This document shows positions 59,833-64,000 of a stretch of 64,000 nucleotides of DNA, piece by piece; the stretch's first letter is position 1; the number at the start of each line of letters is the position of its first letter. The notes under the pieces were generated by a model, which was not told where the DNA came from, did not search any database, and was given only the letters and a program-made list of their open reading frames with translations. The stretch covers positions 122,168-186,167 of the forward strand of contig NZ_ANNV01000150.1 in NCBI RefSeq assembly GCF_000346755.1, given 5' to 3'. The position numbers and the translations under genes were made by a program. The DNA is from Pseudomonas sp. CBZ-4 (GTDB lineage: Bacteria; Pseudomonadota; Gammaproteobacteria; Pseudomonadales; Pseudomonadaceae).

Positions 59833-61113
59833 TCAGGACTTGACCTGGCTCAGCTCGACGTGAAAGCGGCAGCCGTTGGGTTCCATGGTGCTCAGGCTGA
59901 CGCTCCAGCCCTGGTTCTCACAGATCCTTTGCACCAGCGACAGGCCCAGGCCCAGGCCTTCGCCGCGCTTCTCGCTGCCACGTACGAAGGGCTCGAACAT
60001 GGCTTCGCGCTTGTCTTCGGGGATGCCCACGCCTGAGTCCTCCACCACGAAACCTTCCGGTTCCAGGGTCAGGCGGATAAAACCGTGCTCGGTGTAGTGC
60101 AGGGCATTGCGCAGCAGGTTGCCCATGACCGCGTGCAGGAACGTCGCGTTGTAGCGCGTATCCAGCGGGTTGCCGGGCTGATAGATCAGTTCCAGGCCTT
60201 TACGTTCGATCGGCTCGCGCCAGATGTTGAGCAAATCGTCCGCCACCTGCTCCAGCGTGACCTGGGGCGACATGCTGCCATCGTCATGCTGGGCGCGGGC
60301 GAGCATGAGGAAGGTCTGCACCAGCTCGCGCATTTCTTCGCAGGCGCGGGCGATGCGTTCCACCTGGTTGCGCCCGCGCTGGTCGATGGCCGGGTTTTCC
60401 AACAGCAGTTCGCAGGAGCTGGCCAGGACCATCAACGGCGTGCGCAATTCGTGGCTCACATCACTGGTGAACAACTGCTCGCGGGACAGCGCCTGGCGCA
60501 GGCGTCCCAGGGTGGCGTCGAACGCCACGGCCAGTTCGCCTACTTCATCGGCGGCGTAGTCCGGCGCCAGGGGCGGTGCCAGGCCGAGCAGCTGGTCGCG
60601 GTGGCGCACCTGACGGGCCAGGCGCACCACCGGCGCCATCACTTTGCGCGCCAGCACCCAACCGAGGAACACCGCCAGTGCCAGGCTGAGCACAAAACCC
60701 ACCAGCACCACGGCGAACAGCACGCGCTCACGTTCTTCGAAATCGCTTTGATCCTGCAGCAGCACGTAGCGCCGGCCATCCACCACTTCGACCATGGCGT
60801 GGTACGACAACGCCTCACGGAACACTTCATGGAAGCCCGGTTCCAGGTGTCGCAGATCCTTGGGCAACTCGAAATCCCCAGGGCCGCCGCTGAAATAAAA
60901 CAGCTGGTCAGGCTCGGGGCGGTGGTTCCAGTCCTCGACGCTGTCCATCAGCAGCAGGCGTTGCAAGTCACCGCCGAGGCCCGCCGAGATCAGTTTCTCT
61001 TCCACCAGGTGCACGGTGGCGACGATGCCCATGGCGAAGGCCCCCGCCACCAACGCACTCATCAAGGCAAAGGCGATGATGATCCGTTGGGCAAGGCTTT
61101 GCTTAAACTCCAT
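59833..61113 (-). CDS. colS: Metal-sensing histidine kinase ColS
   Basis: The 426-residue protein has helices at about residues 10-34 and 132-155 around a roughly 95-residue periplasmic sensor, then HAMP, a HisKA region FTSDVSHELRTPLMV, and an ATPase domain (LLRNALHY, DSGVGIPE, GLGLGLSLVQ). With the second Met (61113) as start, His35, Glu38, Asp57, His95, Glu96, His105 and the ExxE pair Glu126/Glu129 fall at the positions I recall as metal-sensing residues of P. putida ColS, which responds to zinc and ferric iron. This numbering is the reason for choosing 61113 over GTG 61116. It overlaps the colR end by 11 bases. Confidence 0.93.
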   Translation of the reverse strand: MEFKQSLAQRIIIAFALMSALVAGAFAMGIVATVHLVEEKLISAGLGGDLQRLLLMDSVEDWNHRPEPDQLFYFSGGPGDFELPKDLRHLEPGFHEVFREALSYHAMVEVVDGRRYVLLQDQSDFEERERVLFAVVLVGFVLSLALAVFLGWVLARKVMAPVVRLARQVRHRDQLLGLAPPLAPDYAADEVGELAVAFDATLGRLRQALSREQLFTSDVSHELRTPLMVLASSCELLLENPAIDQRGRNQVERIARACEEMRELVQTFLMLARAQHDDGSMSPQVTLEQVADDLLNIWREPIERKGLELIYQPGNPLDTRYNATFLHAVMGNLLRNALHYTEHGFIRLTLEPEGFVVEDSGVGIPEDKREAMFEPFVRGSEKRGEGLGLGLSLVQRICENQGWSVSLSTMEPNGCRFHVELSQVKS

Positions 61114-61786
61114 CACGCCCCTCGGCCAGGCGATAACCGACGCCGTGCACCGTTTGCAGCAACGGCTTGGCGAACGGCTTGTCGATCACTTGGCGCAATT
61201 GGTGGACGTGGCTGCGCAGGCTGTCGCTGTCCGGGCAATCATCGCCCCACAGGGCTTCTTCGAGGATTTCGCGGCGCAGGACGTGGGGGCTTTTCTGCAT
61301 CAGCACCGCCAGCAATTTCAGGCCGACCGGGTTGAGCTTGAGCAGGCGCCCTTCGCGGGTGACTTCCAGGGTATCGAGGTCGTAGCTCAGGTCAGCCACT
61401 TGCAGGGCACGGCGCCCGCCACCCTGGGCGCGGCGCAGCACGGCTTCGATGCGTGCGGCCAATTCCGAGAGGGCGAAGGGTTTGAGCAAGTAGTCATCGG
61501 CGCCGGACTTGAAGCCCTGCAGCCGGTCATCCAGTTGGTCGCGGGCGGTGAGCATGATCACCGGCGTGTCGCGGCGTGCGTCTTCGCGCAGGCGCTTGCA
61601 CAGGGTGTAGCCATCGATGCCGGGCAGCATGATGTCGAGCACGATCAGGTCGTAATGCTCGGTGGCGGCCAGGTGCAGGCCCGACAAACCGTCCTGCGCA
61701 CAGTCCACGGTGTAGCCTTTGAGCCCCAGGTAATCAGCCAGGTTGGCCAGAATATCGCGGTTGTCTTCAACCAATAGAATTCGCAT
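61103..61786 (-). CDS. colR: Response regulator ColR
   Basis: The 227-residue OmpR-family protein has phospho-acceptor Asp51 (VLDIMLPGIDGY), conserved Lys in DYLLKPFALSEL, and a C-terminal winged helix (LRSHVHQLRQVIDKPF, then LLQTVHGVGYRL). ColR with ColS controls outer-membrane and LPS-modifying genes under metal and polymyxin-type stress and supports root colonisation. The kinase start is embedded in its 3' end. The divergent gene is an LtaS-like envelope enzyme with its own ColR-type box. Confidence 0.95.
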   Translation of the reverse strand: MRILLVEDNRDILANLADYLGLKGYTVDCAQDGLSGLHLAATEHYDLIVLDIMLPGIDGYTLCKRLREDARRDTPVIMLTARDQLDDRLQGFKSGADDYLLKPFALSELAARIEAVLRRAQGGGRRALQVADLSYDLDTLEVTREGRLLKLNPVGLKLLAVLMQKSPHVLRREILEEALWGDDCPDSDSLRSHVHQLRQVIDKPFAKPLLQTVHGVGYRLAEGRDGV

Positions 61787-61902
61787 GGGCAGTGTCTCCG
61801 TACGCGGTAACGGCCGTGTTGGCTCGCGCAGCTTAAGGCCAAGTGTGGCTCAGGGATAGACCTGCAAGGCCCATCGATAAAGGTTTTCAACCGATATTTC
61901 AG

Positions 61903-61919
61903 TTGAACGAGATTTTCAC
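61903..61919 (+). promoter_or_regulatory. Possible ColR-type box upstream of the LtaS-like gene
   Basis: TTGAACGAGATTTTCAC resembles the recalled ColR consensus at AC and TTTTCAC but misses one T and two pyrimidines. It lies 69 bases before the LtaS-like start codon in the same orientation, the same distance as the box before the methyltransferase gene. Confidence 0.4.
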
Positions 61920-61987
61920 TATAGCTTCACAAACTGACTACAGCGTCAGGCCGAAGATCCCCGCCCATTGATCTTAGGAAAATACAT

Positions 61988-63937
61988 ATGGGCTTTCTGA
62001 AAACCGCGCCTATGCGCTATTTGCTGTTGGTAACCGGTGCCTGGCTCGCCGTTTTCCTGCTCACGCGTGGCGTGTTGCTCATCAGTCACCTGGACGAAGT
62101 CAGTGGCAACCTGCTGCCGGTATTTGGCGTGGGCCTGCTGTACGACCTGGGTTTCCTCGCCTATGCCGCCCTGCCGCTGGGGTTGTACCTGCTGCTCTGC
62201 CCGCCTGCGTTGTGGCATCGCCGGGGCCATCGCTGGTTTCTGCAAGCGGTGCTCACGGTCAGCCTGTTCGCGATGCTGTTTACCTCGGTCGCCGAATGGT
62301 TGTTCTGGGATGAGTTCGGCGTGCGCTTCAACTTTATCGCCGTCGATTACCTGGTGTACTCCGACGAGGTGTTGAACAACCTGCTGGAGTCCTACCCCAT
62401 CGGCAAGCTGCTCAGCCTGCTGGCGATGCTGGCGATTGTGTTGAGCCTGCTCCTGCGCAAACCCTTCAACGCGGCGATGAACGCGCCACTGCCACCGCTG
62501 CGTAGGCGGCTGTTGAATGCGTTGGGTTTGTTGGTCATCACCGGCCTCAGCATGCAACTGATCAGCCAGGACAGCCCACGCACCCAGGGCGGTAATGCCT
62601 ACAACAACGAACTGGCCAGCAACGGCCCGTATCAGTTTTTCGCCGCCTTCCGTAACAACGAACTGGACTATCCGCAGTTCTACAAAACCCTGCCCACCGA
62701 CGTGGTCGCCAAGCAGCTGCGGGCCGAGCTCAGCGAACCCAACGCGCGCTTTATCGGCAAGGACCCGCTGGATATCCGCCGCGCCATCGACAACCCCGGC
62801 ACGTTGCGCAAACCCAACATTGTGCTGGTGACCATCGAAAGCTTCAGCGCCAAGTACATGGGCAGCAACGGCGATGAGCGCAACCTCACGCCCAACCTCG
62901 ATGCGCTGCGCAAGCAAAGCCTGTACTTCAACAACTTCTATGCCAGCGGCACGCGCACCGACCGTGGGTTGGAGGCGATTACCCTGGCGATCCCGCCGAC
63001 GCCCGGCCGCTCCATCGTCAAGCGCATTGGCCGTGAAAGCGGTTTCGCCAGCCTCGGCCAGCAACTCAGCGCCGTCGGCTACGACAGTGTGTTCGTCTAT
63101 GGCGGACGTGGTTACTTCGACAACATGAACGCGTTTTTCAGCGGCAACGGTTATCGGGTCGTGGACCAGAGCAGCGTGCCAGAAGCGGAAATCTCGTTTA
63201 AAAACGCCTGGGGCATGGCCGACGAAGACCTCTACAAACAAACCCTGAAACTGGCGGATGCCGACTACGCCAAGCAGCAGCCGTTCTTGCTGCAACTGAT
63301 GACCACCTCCAACCATCGCCCCTACACCTACCCGGACGGGCGCATCGACATCAAATCCGGCAACGGCCGCGACGGTGCGGTGAAGTACACCGACCACGCC
63401 ATCGGTGAGTTCCTCGCCGCTGCGCGCCAGAAACCCTGGTTCGATAACACGATATTCGTGTTTGTGGCCGACCACACCGCTGGCAGCGCTGGCAAGGAAG
63501 ACCTGCCCATCAGCAACTACCAGATCCCGCTGTTCGTCTATGCGCCAAAGCTGATCGATGCCCGGGAAAGCGCGCAACTGGCCAGCCAGATCGACCTGGC
63601 GCCGACGTTGCTGGGGTTGATCAACCTGAGCTACGAATCGACGTTTTTCGGCCGCAACCTGTTGCAAGACAACCCACTGCCGCCACGCGTGGTAGTCGGC
63701 AACTATCAACACCTGGGCTTGTTTGACGGCAAGGACCTGGCGATTCTCAGCCCACGCCTGGGCTTGCGTCGTCATGACCAGGCGCTGGGTGAAAGCCAGG
63801 AGTTGCGGGTGGGCAGTGATGATCCGTTGATTCAGCGGGCGATTGCCTATTACCAGGGTGCCAGTTATGGGTTCAAGCAGCAGTTGTTGAGCTGGAAGGG
63901 GGCCAAGGAGGCGAGCCCGCAGTTGAGCACACGCTAA
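61988..63937 (+). CDS. LTA synthase-like membrane sulfatase-fold enzyme
   Basis: The 649-residue protein has about five N-terminal membrane helices (to about residue 190) and a periplasmic sulfatase-fold catalytic domain. Residues expected in the LtaS active site are visible: Glu in LVTIESFSAKYMG near residue 282, Thr in ASGTRTDRGLEAI near residue 325, and Asp-His in FVFVADHTAG near residue 494. Gram-negative members transfer phosphoglycerol or phosphoethanolamine groups onto envelope glycans or lipids; the acceptor here is not known. AGGA precedes the ATG. Its position divergent from colR, with a ColR-like box, suggests a role in envelope stress adaptation. Confidence 0.88.
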   Translation: MGFLKTAPMRYLLLVTGAWLAVFLLTRGVLLISHLDEVSGNLLPVFGVGLLYDLGFLAYAALPLGLYLLLCPPALWHRRGHRWFLQAVLTVSLFAMLFTSVAEWLFWDEFGVRFNFIAVDYLVYSDEVLNNLLESYPIGKLLSLLAMLAIVLSLLLRKPFNAAMNAPLPPLRRRLLNALGLLVITGLSMQLISQDSPRTQGGNAYNNELASNGPYQFFAAFRNNELDYPQFYKTLPTDVVAKQLRAELSEPNARFIGKDPLDIRRAIDNPGTLRKPNIVLVTIESFSAKYMGSNGDERNLTPNLDALRKQSLYFNNFYASGTRTDRGLEAITLAIPPTPGRSIVKRIGRESGFASLGQQLSAVGYDSVFVYGGRGYFDNMNAFFSGNGYRVVDQSSVPEAEISFKNAWGMADEDLYKQTLKLADADYAKQQPFLLQLMTTSNHRPYTYPDGRIDIKSGNGRDGAVKYTDHAIGEFLAAARQKPWFDNTIFVFVADHTAGSAGKEDLPISNYQIPLFVYAPKLIDARESAQLASQIDLAPTLLGLINLSYESTFFGRNLLQDNPLPPRVVVGNYQHLGLFDGKDLAILSPRLGLRRHDQALGESQELRVGSDDPLIQRAIAYYQGASYGFKQQLLSWKGAKEASPQLSTR

Positions 63938-63942
63938 GGCAC

Positions 63943-64000
63943 GGGGGCTGGCTTGCGTGGGAGCTGGCTTGCCTGCGATAGCATCACCTCGGTTCTACTG
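63943..64000. repeat. REP element cut by the window end
   Basis: GTGGGAGCTGGCTTGCCTGC at 63957-63976 is a CTGGC-type REP unit, preceded by a partial copy (GGGGGCTGGCTTGCGTGGG). The partner unit is probably outside the window. Confidence 0.85.

Noticed and set aside
61946..63775. Long open frame (609 codons) antisense to the LtaS-like gene
   Set aside because: Gln/His/Ala/Val-rich shadow with no recognisable domain. The plus strand has membrane helices and a full active site.

Overview
The window is chromosomal DNA of a fluorescent Pseudomonas, most likely the P. fluorescens group. This rests on GC-rich codon use, many paired REP elements with the core GGGAGCGGGCTTGCCCGCGA, and pseudomonad gene orders: edd-glk-gltR-gtrS divergent from gap-1, colR-colS-methyltransferase-inaA, and an hxuIRA-like heme system next to hemO. 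No rRNA, tRNA, CRISPR array or insertion sequence was found.

Layout. (1) 63-3514: enoyl-CoA hydratase and a 2Fe-2S/FAD reductase, divergent from a class I fumarase with a strong leader hairpin. (2) 3596-28982: a Tc (toxin complex) locus. A 2157-residue Ig-like-repeat protein is divergent from tcaA, tcaB (frameshifted near 17660), tcaC and two tandem tccC/Rhs genes with different C-terminal payloads; the second looks like a nucleic-acid or nucleotide deaminase. (3) 29046-33722: a sensor kinase/sigma54 response regulator pair followed by a -24/-12 promoter and an alpha-ketoglutarate-type permease. (4) 33841-37402: small accessory genes (DUF347 membrane protein, flavin reductase-like protein, short orphan, ABM monooxygenase, AraC regulator). 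(5) 37557-43880: glucose sensing and Entner-Doudoroff genes with two HexR-type operators. (6) 44101-49081: Fur-controlled heme uptake by cell-surface signalling plus heme oxygenase. (7) 49240-56381: DUF454 protein, chemoreceptor, nitroreductase, and an envelope operon of diheme oxidoreductase, imelysin-like lipoprotein and DUF1513 protein. (8) 56649-57821: an AT-richer orphan preceded by a near-consensus hrp box; it has an internal duplication and is a candidate type III secretion substrate. (9) 58013-63937: ColR/ColS with a methyltransferase, an InaA/WaaP-like kinase, a small membrane protein and a divergent LtaS-like sulfatase-fold enzyme, with ColR-type boxes in both promoter regions.

The genes mix core metabolism with environment-facing functions: sugar and ketoacid sensing, iron and heme capture, envelope remodelling, chemotaxis, and attack on eukaryotic (probably insect) cells. 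The least explained parts are the Tc payload domains, the giant Ig-repeat protein, the tcaB frameshift and the hrp-box gene. All functional calls come from reading motifs and context by eye; no database search was run.
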